A DNA stretch of 64,000 nt from Amoebidium appalachense (lineage: Eukaryota; Ichthyosporea). This document shows positions 1 to 56,970 of the stretch, piece after piece. The position numbers were made by a program, and so were the translations under genes. The notes below the pieces were generated by a model, which saw nothing but the letters and a program-made list of their open reading frames with translations, was not told where the DNA came from and did not search any database. Location of the stretch: contig CAVNZM010000003.1 of assembly GCA_963693365.1 (NCBI GenBank), positions 8,246,001 to 8,310,000 on the forward strand, given 5' to 3'. Every line of letters begins with the position of its first letter. Position 1 is the first letter of the stretch.

Positions 1-238
1 TGCATGGTTTGGTCAGCTATAGATAATAACCCTTAGTTTGAGCCTCTTCATACTTTGGTTTGAATGTGCACGTAGGTTTGGTAGGCAAGTTGGGCAACCA
101 ACGAGTAGGATATTTCCCTGATAGCCATACATACGTGAATTCAATACTGTAGCGTGGTGGTCACTTAGGTGTCACATTTCATAGCTACCTGTACATTTAC
201 CCAGCAGAAAGGGTTTTCATAGAGCGTGCCGGCATGGC

Positions 239-246
239 TATAAATA
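239..246 (+). promoter_or_regulatory. candidate TATA box of the myosin gene
   Basis: TATAAATA lies about 64-71 nt upstream of the proposed start codon at 310. That spacing allows a transcription start near 270 and a 5' UTR of roughly 40 nt. Nothing else in 1-309 looks coding. The assignment depends on the start exon being right and has no transcript support. Confidence 0.4.
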
Positions 247-309
247 GCAAGAAGAGGCTATGAGGAGGGCACGTATGTTGGACTGAGCCCAAAACAACAT
301 TTATGAACC

Positions 310-45512
<45,203 letters not shown>

Positions 45513-45522
45513 TTTATTTATT
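45513..45522 (-). terminator. candidate polyadenylation signals of the SERBP1 gene
   Basis: TTTATTTATT on the + strand gives two overlapping AATAAA hexamers on the - strand, about 300 nt beyond the stop codon. Placement is reasonable but the cleavage site is unproven. Confidence 0.5.
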
Positions 45523-45819
45523 AATAGCCACGCTAAGGTATTCACCCAAATGATTTCCGGGCCTTTTCTGATCAACCCCACCAAAGGCTCTCCCTCCACC
45601 TACCATCCCACCAGGCCCCACAAAAGCTACATCACAAACTACATATGGCATACATACCTATTCTTGTCTAGTCTCTCTCTCCCCACCCTACCCCACACTC
45701 CCTCTCATTCACTATGACCTGATGGAAGCAACTAGAAGGTGCCAGGCAGGATGATGATCGGTGTGACCAGCACACCGGGCACACACGCTTGCCCATAGTC
45801 ACGGGCCGGGCCGGGCCGG

Positions 45820-47305
45820 TTACTTGCCGCCCAGGGTTGGGAATTCCCTCGCATCATTGATGGAGATAGCGCCTCCTCGAGGTGCACCCTGAGGGCGTTC
45901 GCTCCTGCCCCGGCCACCCTCACCCCCTCGCCCACGGCCGCGCGACTCACCACCCCGACCACGCCCGCGCCCACGGCCACCGCTGGGTTGGGCGTCATCG
46001 GCATAGTGGAAGGCAACATCGGTGATGATCTTTTTGCCCTCACGCTGCACGGCGGCCTTCTGCTTCTTCTCCTTGCCGGCAAACAGCGCATCAACCTGCA
46101 CAGGCAATATGATTGTTGGTTGGTTGTTGCTGGATATCATGGCGAACGTGCCTGTTTGCAAGGAATGAGCCCCCCCCCCCCCCCCCCCCCCCAAAAAAAA
46201 ACCCTCCCGGACACACGCACACAAAAAATTTTCTTTTCTCCTCCTTGCCTTATTCCCCACAGTTCCTGAGCTGCCCCCCCCCCCCCCCCCCCCCCTCCCG
46301 TCCTCGCAATTACACGCAGACCAATCCCACCATCCTCCCCTTACACGTCCCATCAACAAGCAAAGCAATAGATTCTGCCAAAAAATCCTGCTCTTTCGAA
46401 AACCGCCCCCCCCCCCCCCCCCGGGGGGACACGTCAGGCACGACCAATACACCCATGCAGCATGCAAAAAAATCCCTGCGGCTCACATCTGGACACAAAC
46501 ACCTTTCCCACCCTTAAAGCACATCCTCAGCCTTCTTCACGCACACATAAGCACTACAACCACATAACAGCCCCCCCCCCCCCCCCCAAAAAAAAAAAAC
46601 AACACAAAATCGCCCTTCAATACCAGTCGCAATCCCCCCCCCCCCCCCACAAAAAAAATTCCGGTTCCCGTTCCCCTTCTCACCCACCATAAGCACACAC
46701 ACACACACACGAACACACACACGAATACGCACACATACCTCCTCCTCCTTCTTCAGCAGCACTGTGTTCTGCCACTGCTTGGCGTCCTCTCCCTCACCAG
46801 CCTTGCGCACCTCCAGCTTGAGCTCAGCCAGCTTGGCCCTGTTCTCCTCCTGCTGCTTCTTGTACTCCTCCATCGTCAGCTGAACCTCCTCGGGCTCAGC
46901 GGGCTTGACTGGAACCAAACACACAATACATTTAGCAAAAAGACAAAAAGCAACACAGAAACAATCATACGCTCAGCAAAACAGAAAACAGGTGTGCCTG
47001 GAAGCATTGTCTCCTGCCTCCCGTCCTCACCGTATCAAAAGAATTACCATAACACTCTCTTAGTCCTCCCCCTTCAGCCTTTCAAACCACTCTACTAGCA
47101 CCTAGTTTCATTAACTCGTCACCTTGGAAATCTCTCTCCTCACACTTTTGCTCTACTCAGTCCACCCTTCCAGGACCAGCTCTCAGTATTCCAACCAGCA
47201 CAACCAACACACCCCTTTAGCAAAACATCGCCAAAACCTACAACCAATCCACATCCTCCTCTCCCCTCCAAAACATCCCATCTCCCTCAGTCCCCCTTCC
47301 ATCCC

Positions 47306-47336
<31 letters not shown>

Positions 47337-49741
47337 CACATACCCTCCTCAGTGGTTGTAGCCTCAGCAGCCGGGGCAGCCCCCTCGGCACTCTCTGCCG
47401 GGGTCTCTGCTGGCTTCTCCTCCCACCCGGCAGCAGCGGGGGCCTCGGCAGGGGCAGCCCTGAAAAGTGACACGTGTCAGGACATGTACGATAGTGAAAA
47501 AAGAACTATTGTGCACAGAGGATGCAGGAACATGGGGGACGGGAAGGGGGAGGAGGGAGGGGAAGGAGTTTGGTTCCAAACCCTTCGAACGACAAACACA
47601 GCCTCTGCCAATGCCCAGGAACCAGTCGTGCGAGGTGCCACGAAGCGCAGCACTGCAAGAGTCCCCCCCTCCCCCCGTATGCACTCCATCTTCCCTCTCT
47701 CCCCTTTCTCCCCCCACAAAAAAAAACGAACACACACACGCCATCCACCCACCAGCACGTGTCTCCTTCTTGACCTACAAACAAGCACACAAAGACGCAC
47801 ACACACAGCAACCAAATGTGCAGACTCAATACCATCCCCCAGTAGCCACCACCTCGCCCTCCGGCTCCCCCCATCCACCTCCAGCCGTCTCCTGGGGGGC
47901 CTCGACCCACCCACCACCACCACTCTGTGTCTCCTCCACCGCCCACTCAGAGTTGGGAACCGATTCATCCTCCCTCACAGACCCATAGCCGTTGCCTCCC
48001 TGCACCGTCCACCCGCCCTCGTCCCTGATGGCCATTGGTTATGTCCCCGTCCCAAGCTCCGAAGTGCTTGCATTTGAGCGGCGATGCAGTGCAGGAGAAG
48101 CGAGTCCCCATGAAGGGACCCACGCAGAAGCCGTGTTTCGTTTGTGAATTGAGGAAGCTGATTTCGGGTCCCCATGGAGGGACCCATGCAATGAGATGTG
48201 AAGTGTCGGGCTTATGTTCGACTTTGAGAGCTGAGCCATCCAACGCAGGAAAAGCTGCCTGAAACTCGCCGTCAAGCGAGAGATTCGACCATCGCATGTT
48301 TTCCAAAACTCACCTCCCCATCAAGGGAGTTGCTGCGTCCATCTATTCCGTTCTCCAGTTCCATCCTTCCACAACGGCGGTGCAGAATGAGGGTGATTCC
48401 AAGTCCTTGTGAAAAAGACCAGCGCAAAACTTACACACACATCATGCAAGAAAGAGCACGCATGCACGCAAACAACAGAGCACTTACTCAGCGCCCTCGG
48501 TCTTGCTGCCCCAGTTGTGGGCGCCCTGGCCGTCACGCTTCTCACCGCGCTGACCCACACGACCACATTAGTTGAAATTATAGGTAATATGTTGTGTTCT
48601 GTCAGGGGTTATGTAACGATGAAAGACAACTCCTCGTCAAACCAGAGGAAATGTCGGATCGATCCTCCCAATCGGCCATCTTCATTTTAGTGATACAACT
48701 TCCAGTAGATGTCTCACATTTCCCGGAAGTGGTATCATCTACATACCCCACTCTTCCAAATCGTAGCATTAACCACCTGCCCACCTCCTCCTCCCCCCTC
48801 CCCCCCCCGGGGCCCATCCCCCTACCCACCCATGCCTGAACCAACCGCACATGTTCTCCTCTTTTCTTTACCTTGTCATCGCTGCCAGGGCGGCCACGAG
48901 AGTGGCGATCGAAGTTGTCCCGGCGGGGAGGGCGGTCGCCATTCTCATAGCGGCGTGGGCGGCGCTCCTCACCCTCGGGGGTGGCAACCTCCTCACCCTC
49001 ACGGCGGGCACGAGGGGGCCTGTTCCCACGGTCCCCCCCCTCACGGTAGGGCCGGCGCTCGCCATCGCCACGACCGCGACCACCACGGCCACGGCCGCGG
49101 TCACCGCCGCGCCCACGGTCACCACCCTCGCGGGCTGCTGTGTGGGTGAAGCAAATTGTAAGGATTGTGCTATCAACACCCAAACAAGGACAACAAAGAT
49201 GGCCAGGATCGGACGTTAAGCGGGAAAAAAAGAGTCGCCAGCGACATACGTGCTTAAGAATCACTATGAACACCTGTTGGTTGATATGTGAGGTCTTCTA
49301 GCCCCCCGCTGTCAAAATCTTTGGACTACGATTACCGCATAATTGATGGAACCAAGGAAACGGTTGGATTTGTGACAAACGATCAGCGTCTTCTGTGACA
49401 GTATTTTTGTGCAATACTTGTGTACACATACACAATACAATGGAGCCTTCCGGTAGAGAACATGAACTCATCAACTGTGATGACATCACTGACAAGAGTT
49501 CATTATCTATCTCTCGTATCCCCCGGATATCCTCTGTAATCCTTTCTGTATCGCCCCCACAACAACGCATCTTTATATAAAAAAAGGCCGTACCAGGGGC
49601 CGGGCGAGCCTCGGGCTTCTTGGCAGGGGCGGCGGCGGCAGCCGGGGCCGGGGCAGCGACCTTCACGGGGGCCTTCACCGAGTCAGTGGTGGAGGCATCA
49701 TCCTCGAGCATATCGAAGATGTTCTGCGAGAGGACAGACAT
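45820..49741 (-). CDS. SERBP1: SERBP1/HABP4 (Stm1-related) RNA- and ribosome-binding protein, 7 coding exons
   Basis: Cytoplasmic RGG-rich protein. Family members bind mRNA and clamp idle ribosomes together with eEF2. Exons on the - strand: 49741-49594, 49137-48872, 48549-48488, 48024-47833, 47459-47344, 46908-46739, 46095-45820 (1,230 nt, 409 residues, all phases agree). Start: MSVLSQNIFDMLEDDA in a CCACCATG context. The N-terminus is Ala/Pro-rich. An RGG/RGR block with DRHSRGRPGSDDK (51-138) precedes the family signature GAHNWGSKTE (exon 3). Exon 4 is Gly/Trp/Glu-rich. Exon 6 holds VQLTMEEYKKQQEENRAKL, matching the conserved MTLDEWK region. A second RGRGRGRGGESRGRG block leads to DAREFPTLGGK and TAA. 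Length is close to human SERBP1 (about 400). The exon 4 donor (GTATTG) is weak but fixes the phase. Confidence 0.87.
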
Positions 49742-50390
49742 GGTGGCGGTACGCTGCAGACGAAAGGCCTAACAAAAAAGAAAAAAGGATGCAGCGATAT
49801 TGCTGCTGGCACGAACAACCGTGCCTGGATGCCTAGCGATACAACTTGGATGGGGAACGGATGAACTGGAAATAAACAGCCGTGAGGAAAAAACACAAAC
49901 AGCAGAAACGTAAACAGCCGCACACAGAAAGACAAGCGAGCCAGTAGGGGCGCGGCGCCTAGGCACGCCCCACCAATCAAACGAGGGGAGTTAGTGGGAT
50001 CCACTTACCAAATTGAGCGCACGGTTACCATATTGGGCAAGTCAACACAAGATCTCTATTCCGATTGGCTGCCTGCTCCCACCCTTAGATCTCGCGTTCA
50101 CGTGTTGAACAGCTGAGCTCGCTCAGCTCGAGCCCCGGACACGGCCGCGGCCGCATGCAGCTCAACTTGCCTGAGGTTGGGGCCTGGTCGACAAATAAAA
50201 CATCGGAAAACCATGCGTGTTGAAGGCCGATGTATTGTAATACATGTGTGGTGTAGTTCTATGAACAAGCAAGCTGTGATAAAGAGAGATTGTAAGACCA
50301 AACTAAGAACTTAAATCCAAAAACAGCTGTAAGAAGGTCAGGTTGTTTTGCACTCAGTTATTGAAAGGTTTCTCTGTGTGACAGTTAAAA
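49742..50390. promoter_or_regulatory. shared divergent promoter region of SERBP1 and the methyltransferase
   Basis: 649 bp separate the two start codons. The SERBP1 5' UTR appears to contain an intron. CCAAT-type motifs occur in both orientations (CCAATC near 49973; GATTGGCT near 50060) and no TATA box is evident, which fits a bidirectional housekeeping promoter. Confidence 0.5.
49769..50008 (-). other. proposed 5' UTR intron of SERBP1
   Basis: On the - strand a strong donor TTG|GTAAGTGG (from 50008) pairs with a pyrimidine-rich acceptor CTTTTTTGTTAG| ending at 49769. This leaves about 27 nt of leader before the ATG. Supported by splice signals only. Confidence 0.5.
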
Positions 50391-53298
50391 ATGGAGACCC
50401 ATGCAAGCACAGACAACACAATAACTCTGGAAAAGCAAAAACCAAACGAGAAGAGAATATGGAAGGAGACAGGACCTGTACTTCGCATCAAACAACTAAA
50501 CACCAGGTTGGAAACTTGTGACCGCAGTAAACTCGGACAGGAAACCGACAGCGAACAAGAAAAACCCGAAGATGGTCTTACTAATGATACAGAAGATATT
50601 TTTGAAGAAGGACTAGGTGTATTTGGAGATTCAAAAGTAGCACACGGCAGAGATGGGGCCGCCTTTTTCTACAAATTTCCGGAAAACTGCAAGTTTGCAG
50701 AGGGAACGGGTAACAAAAAAGGATTGTACATCACCCTGTCCGAGGATAAAAACATGACTCTCTTTGCACACTACGTTTGGAATAGTGCACTCATTCTCGG
50801 TGACTACTTGGCAGAAGATAAAGTTTCTTGCGCAAACGAGCGCGTTCTGGAGTTGGGAGCAGGTTCGGGGCTGCCCTCTCTTATGGCGGTTTTGAAAGGG
50901 GCCGAATCGGTGGTGATTACCGATTACCCAGAACCAGCTGTAATAGCAAACCTCAGAGAGAACGCAGAAAGAAATTTGCCTGCTGTTTTCCGGGGGAAAT
51001 GGGCGGTGGAGGAGCACTGCTGGGGTGAATCAGTCGAGACACTACTGAATGCAGGTAAGAAATACTGCCATCCCTTTTTCCGTGAAACTATCGATTGCGA
51101 GGGGAATGGGAGAGTGTGCCCTGCACACACGCGTATGCGTGTTTGTGTGTGTGTGTGTTTGTGTTGTGTTTGTGTCCCACGGGGGAAGGGGTGGAGGCGG
51201 GGGGAGGGGAGGGGAAGGGAGGGGAAAGGGAAGGGTAGTGTGCCGAGAGCCACGCTAGATTTACAGAGAGAGAGAGAGTGGGTCATGCAACGGACCGGGG
51301 GAGAGCTGGAAGAGTTTTGGGGGGTAGGTTGGAAGGGGACGGGGGGGAGAAGGGGGGGATAAAAGAGAGTGACGGACGGGGAAAAGGAGGTAGAGGAGGG
51401 GAGGGCCTAAGGAGGAGGGCAACTGGGGGGGGGGGGGATATGAGTGTGTTGTGTATGTGGTGTCTACAGTTGGTGGGGTGATAGTGGTGGTGGTGTGTGG
51501 GGGGGGGGGGGGGGGGGGGTGGGGGGTAGTGTATGTGTCGTCTGTGCTTGGGTGGTTGGTAACAGTGATTGTGGGGGTGTGGGGGGTAAGGTAGTGTATG
51601 TGTTGTCGGTGTTGGGGAGGAGGGAAAAGGGTGGGGGGATATGGTGAGGGCGTAGAAGTGTGGGGGTGATGGGGGAAGGGGGGGGGGGGGGGGGGTTAGG
51701 TGTGAGTTGGGGTGTTGATGACAATGGTTGTGTTTGTGGAGGTGGAACGTGTGTGTATGGGGTGGGGGGGGGGGGGGGGAGGGAGGGGGGAGGGGGGAAT
51801 CTGCCTCGTTTGGGTTATGCCCGTGTATTTGGGGGTATCCTGTGGGTTGATCCTCTCCCCCACCCCCCCCCCCCCCCCCACCCCCCTTTTTCTGCTGCAC
51901 TTTCGAGAAGAAAATGATGAAGAAATGGATAGATGTGATGGGAGGAAGGGGAGGAGGGAGGGGAAGGGGGGTGGAGGACGGGAACAACGGGGTTCCTTGA
52001 CACTTACATGGCCTGCGCCCGATAAATTGTTCTAAAAAAATCCCACCATTAGCAATTTATGACGTGCACCACACCATCTCCCTCCCCCTCTCCCCCCCCT
52101 TCCCCTCCCCTCCTCCCCCCCTTCCACTCCCCTTCCCCCTCCCCCCTACTCCCTCCCTGCCCTCCCCAACCCCCCTCCACACACACACACACACACACAT
52201 GCAGCGCTGCAACCGGGGCGCGTAGAGAGGCGGTTTGACAGTGTTTATGTAGCGGACTGCCTATGGCTGCACTATCAGCATCGCAATCTATTGGCCACGT
52301 GCCAGCAGACGATTGGTCCACAGGGCAGGGCGCACGTGATCTTCTGTAACCACAGTGGGGCCAGTGAGTGGATGGGGTTTTTTGACGCGGCAGAGGCTGA
52401 CTTTGGCCTTGTTGTGGGTGTGTGTCCCCCCCCCCCCCTCTCTCCTCCTCCCTCCCTCCTGTCTTCTGCCTGCAAGCTTAAATCGTTTGATTTTGGATTT
52501 CCCACTTTTGTGACGTTTTGTTGTTGCTCTTTGTTGTCTCCTTCATATTTCCAACCCTCTAACACATACATCCCCCCCCCCCCCCCCCCCCCTTTCCCTC
52601 CCCCCCCCCCCCCCCCCCAAAAAAAAAAAATCTATGTGCGGCTGGCATTCTGGATTGTGTTGCCCTTTATTAATGTGCACTACCTACGAAATATCACATC
52701 CAGGCCTCCCCCCCCCCCCCCCCCCCCCCTCCCCCTCCCCTTCTCCTCCCCATTATGGTTCTTTCTTCCCTTCCCCCCCCCCCCCCCTCCCCCCCAACAC
52801 ACACACACACACACACACCCCTCCCCTCGCTTGCATGTGTGTTGTTTTTTTCTTGTCGGCTATGGGTTCGTGTTTGTCGATGTTGCACATAACACTCACC
52901 TCACCTCCCAAGTAAATACGGCCACGTCCCCATCCCCCCCCCCCCCCCCCCCACACACCCATACACATACTTCGGTTGCATACCTTGCGCATGTCCTTCT
53001 TTGCATATGAGCATAACAATACCCGTTGTGAATTTTCACTTCTTACCATGTACCACACACACTACTAACTATACTTCCCTGGACATGTCACCTATAACTG
53101 CTCTCAACCTTATGTACGCATCTCCATGCAACCTCTCGTATGTTGGTTTTGGCACCGTTCCCTTTGTTTTTCTCTTTCTGCTTGCTCGTGTATTCATAAC
53201 ACAACCACCCCTGTTCAACATCCACATGCACCCCTCCACGCCGTCAGATTGGTCGGGTGGCTTGGGTGGGTGTATGGCTGGGATATGCACTGTTTTTT

Positions 53299-53333
<35 letters not shown>

Positions 53334-53735
53334 TGTGTGTGTAGAGGAGGGGGAGGGGAGGAGGGGAGGGGGGGGGGGGGGGGGGGGGGAAGGGGGGAAA
53401 GCACTGGGAGGGTGTGTGTACTGGGGAGGTAGGGGAGGGAGGGAGGCGCTTGCGTATATGTTGCCTGTGTTTATGTTTTGGGGGGAGGTGGGGAGGAAGG
53501 GCAAGGGGGGCTGGGCTGTTTAGCCGTGGTCTTTTCAGGGCCTTTTTCTGTGTGTGGGCCTCACCTATCACTCAGAGTGTTTTGTCACCTTTTTATTCTG
53601 ACCTCACCCTTCGTTTCCACAGAGCACGTGCACACGATCAAGGTTGAGGGGGCATGGGGGGACCAGTACGAACTAGATGACTACAGCGAAGAGAAACGGA
53701 CAATCAGGTACTTTACACTGAGACACAGGCAGTGA
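50391..53735 (+). CDS. EFM7/Nnt1-type class I SAM-dependent protein methyltransferase, 3 exons
   Basis: Exons 50391-51054, 52205-52417 and 53623-53735 (990 nt, 329 residues, TGA at 53733-53735). The Rossmann motif I VLELGAGSGLPSL (about 152-164) and post-I VVITDYPEP (about 174-182) bind AdoMet; LPSL with TDYP is characteristic of EFM7/Nnt1 enzymes. Exon 2 gives VYVADCLWLHYQH, the D-x-L-W/F segment of this fold, and HVIFCNHSG. The C-terminus is EKRTIRYFTLRHRQ. Yeast EFM7 (261 residues) methylates the N-terminus and adjacent lysine of eEF1A; substrate here is inferred. A charged N-terminal extension of about 75 residues precedes the conserved part. Introns are 1,150 and 1,205 nt. METTL21-type lysine methyltransferases are the main alternative. 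Confidence 0.78.
51055..52204 (+). repeat. methyltransferase intron 1: GT/G-rich 5' half, C/CA-rich 3' half
   Basis: A GT run (51135-51168) follows the donor. G-rich sequence fills about 51180-51990, C-rich sequence about 52070-52180, and a CA run touches the acceptor ACACATGCAG. No supported exon lies inside. Confidence 0.85.
52456..52585 (+). repeat. interspersed intronic element, copy D
   Basis: Starts CCTGTCTTCTGCCTGCAAGC, then TTTGATTTTGGATTTCCCAC, TTTTGTGACGTTTTGTTGTT, CATATTTCCAACCCTCTAAC and poly-C. It is close to copy B (21441) although about 31 kb away and in another gene. Confidence 0.7.
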
Positions 53736-53793
53736 CGTCAGGGTTGCCTGATATGGAAGGTGTTGGTGGGTGTCATCAAATGGATAGTTGGGG

Positions 53794-53826
<33 letters not shown>

Positions 53827-54151
53827 GGCGGAGGTTTGCACTGATTTATCTTTGTGTATATTGATGTACACGGGTGTGTAGATTCGGTAGTACATAATGA
53901 TTCATAGGTTACTTATGCAGGATCTATTAATTTGAACTTTGGTTGTGTGTAGTGTGGTGGGAACATGGGTGAAAGTTATTTCGTGGGCATGCGTATTAAT
54001 CTGATCATACTAGCACGCAGTATAAGTGCAAGGTGAGGGGATTGCCACACTAGAACTTACAGACTCAGCGGGGCGCCATAAGCCAATACTATATTGATGC
54101 CATAAACACTTCCTAATGTAGATGTACGTAATTGCACTGACTTACTAAGAG

Positions 54152-54157
54152 AATAAA
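54152..54157 (+). terminator. candidate polyadenylation signal of the methyltransferase gene
   Basis: AATAAA lies 417 nt after the stop codon. A matching signal sits at the equivalent place of the duplicated copy (58047-58052). Confidence 0.5.
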
Positions 54158-54312
54158 ACGTATATGCATGATTAGTGATCGTTTCCCATACAAAACACAG
54201 TGAATACCGGCATGCAATACGTCCTGCAGCGTGCAAACATTGCACCTGGATGGATTGCACGTTTATCAAGATCTCACACTGTGTTGTCATGTGCATGTGT
54301 GTCTTCGTTTGC

Positions 54313-54313
54313 T

Positions 54314-54385
<72 letters not shown>

Positions 54386-54395
54386 CGCGCGCGCG
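54313..54395 (+). repeat. (GT)n / (GC)n array
   Basis: GT array ending in a GCGCGC block, beyond the methyltransferase poly(A) signal. Confidence 0.92.
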
Positions 54396-55152
54396 GGGGC
54401 GTCTGTGTCTGTCACGGTGTGTGTGTGTGTGTGTGTGTGTGCGTCTGTCACGGTGTGTATGACATTGTGTGTGTATGTGTGTGCGTCTGTCACGTGTGTG
54501 TGTGCGTGTTTAATTGTGTATGTGTGTGTCACTGAGTGTGTGTGCGTGGGCAATGCCCTCAAGCGTGTGTGCGTGCATGCACATATGAGCATGCGTGCCT
54601 ACGTGTGTGTGGGTGAGTGTGTGGTGTTCCGGACCTGCAGCAGTGTGTACACATGCCACTGTACCTGATTGTGTGCGAGAATATGGAACGTGGGCATGCC
54701 CGTGTGCACGCCGAGATTTCGATGGACTCCATTGTGATGTCTCTTTTTTGTGTGCACGTGTGTGCGTTTGTGCTTGTGCACGTGTAGCGTTCGCGAACGC
54801 GACATTCTGATATTAGGGCTCAACTTAACCCTAGGGCTCATAAGGACCATGTATATTTGAAGAAACTGATTGGTAGAGGAGTTAGAAAACTCTTGAGTAA
54901 CAAAAACGTATATCATGCATGCATCAGCACGCATGCAACATTGTTAATGTGAGCTAAGGATGCCCATTCCAACAAAAAAAAATGGAGGTGTTTCGGATCG
55001 TACCACAAGTGGGAAAACCCAAACTGCCGTGACCTTCGAATTCCGAATCAAGGAATTTCAAAGTGGATGCCTCATGTTATTCTGCCCGCCCAACACTGGG
55101 CTCACCCATGGTATATATGCGCACACTGACAGGCTGAAGTGTTCAGTACGTA

Positions 55153-55185
<33 letters not shown>

Positions 55186-56027
55186 AATCACTGACATGCC
55201 ATTACAGCTGCCAATGCCTCAGTATCATGTGTTCTATATTTGGTGGTAATGGTGGTACCTGGTGTGTGTGCGTGTGCATGTGTGCACGTGTGTGTGTGCA
55301 CTATTGTGCATGTGTGGGTGTTGGGGGGGGGGGGGGGGGGGGAGGGGGGAGGGGAGGCCTAAGGGGGGGGAAGACCGGGAGAGAGGAGGAGGGGCCCTGG
55401 AAGGTTCTTTCCCCTTCCTTTTTTTTCTTTTTTTTTTTTGGGAGGGGGGAGAGATATGGAGGGAGAGGAAGGGGGGGGGGGGGGGGGGGGGAGGGGGGGG
55501 GGAGGGAGGGAGGGAGGAGGAGCAGGGGCAGGAGATCCGAAGAACGGGGGAGAGGGAGAGAACGGATGCCATTGGGTCCCAGGGGAAGAGTCTGACGGGG
55601 GGAGTGGTGATGGCAGTGAGAGACAGCGGGAGGGGAGCATGGGGGGGGGGGGGGGGGGGGAGGGGGGGGGGGCTCGAGGCCGAACATGGAATAGGCAACA
55701 TGAAAGGCATACGTACACACGTGAGTGTACGATGACGTCACCAATGTGGCTCGCCGGCCAGCGGCTAGAATGGGAGTAGGGGTGATTGCTTTAACCCGAG
55801 GGTATGTTGTCGAATGGGATGGGATGAACGATTGTAATGTTCGGCCCAAGTGGAGCCCTTTTCTCTCATCTATATCTTGGGTGATAATAAAAAATACCTT
55901 GTTTTGTGCAAAAAAAAAAGTGGTGAATTAACCCAGGGACCACAATGAGCCGTAAATCCCTGAAGACCCCCCCCCCCTCCCCCCCCCCCCCCCCCCCACC
56001 CCTCCCCCAACTACCCACAAACACACA

Positions 56028-56070
<43 letters not shown>

Positions 56071-56549
56071 GCACAGGCACACACCCCCCCCCCCCCCCAA
56101 AAAAAAACCCCTATGAATTGAAAAGTTGCGTCGGAACACTGAGAAAGGTGCAATGATTATTTGTTTTCAGTCTCCACCGATCACAATAGAACCCCATTAA
56201 CTAGCCCCCCTCCCCCCTCCCCCCTCTTTCTCCTCCCCCCCCCCCCCCCTCTTCCCCCCCCCCCCCCTTCCCCCAATCCTCACCGTTCCCCTCCCCTCCC
56301 CCCTCCCCTCTCCCCCCCCCCCCCCTCCCCCCGCCCGCCCCCCCCCCCCCCCCCCCCCCCCACCCACCCACCCATCCACCCACCGTACGCACATTTCCGT
56401 TTATCTACCTTCCTCACAGGCTCACAAAGTGTACGGCTTCCCCCCTTATCCGGCCTTTGCCTTCTCCTCCCCCCCCCCCCCCCCCCCCTCCCCCCCTCCC
56501 TCGTCCCCCCCCCCTCCCCCCCCCCCCCCGCCCCGCGCACCCTCCAAGG

Positions 56550-56624
<75 letters not shown>

Positions 56625-56970
56625 ACACACTTAGAACAACCCAAGCATTTAATTAAAAGGCGCTTTGGTTTATTTATGGATGAAAGCTATCGATATATGT
56701 ACACTGTGCCAGCCTGTGAGGAAGGTAGGTAAACGCAAAAGGTGTCTCTATGTAGTTCCTGTCAGTAACACTGCAGGACCGGGATGGGGGAGGGGGTACG
56801 ATGGGTCAAGGGGTGGGGGCGGGGGGTGGGGGGGTGGGGGGTGGCGGGGAGCCTTGAGATAAGAGGCGAGGGAAGGGGAGGGGCGGGGGGGGAAGGGGGG
56901 AGAGGGGGCGAAGGGGAGGGGGGAGGGGAGGGGAAGGGTGAGGGGTGTGTGTGTGTAGGGGGAGGGCAGG

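Larger units (their letters stand above)
53736..56970. other. intergenic, partly duplicated; no supported gene
   Basis: Contains the methyltransferase 3' UTR, GT-rich sequence (54310-54560), an open stretch 54960-55150 of unknown nature ending in a GTACGT donor-like site, then G-rich (55320-55670) and C-rich (55965-56540) tracts and a CA array (56551-56620). Confidence 0.5.

Noticed and set aside
48100-48340. Repeated CCCCATGRAGGGACCCA motifs as a possible SERBP1 exon
   Set aside because: They lie in the intron between exons 3 and 4; exon 3 joins exon 4 (48024) in phase without them, and the motif looks like a local duplication.
47124-49149. Long + strand open frames opposite the SERBP1 gene
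   Set aside because: They are shadows of the GC-rich coding exons on the - strand; no domain, and the - strand exons join in phase with SERBP1 motifs.
56661-56725. Exon-like segment RRFGLFMDESYRYMYTVPACEE before GTAGGT
   Set aside because: No acceptor in phase with a neighbouring exon and no recognisable similarity; left unannotated.
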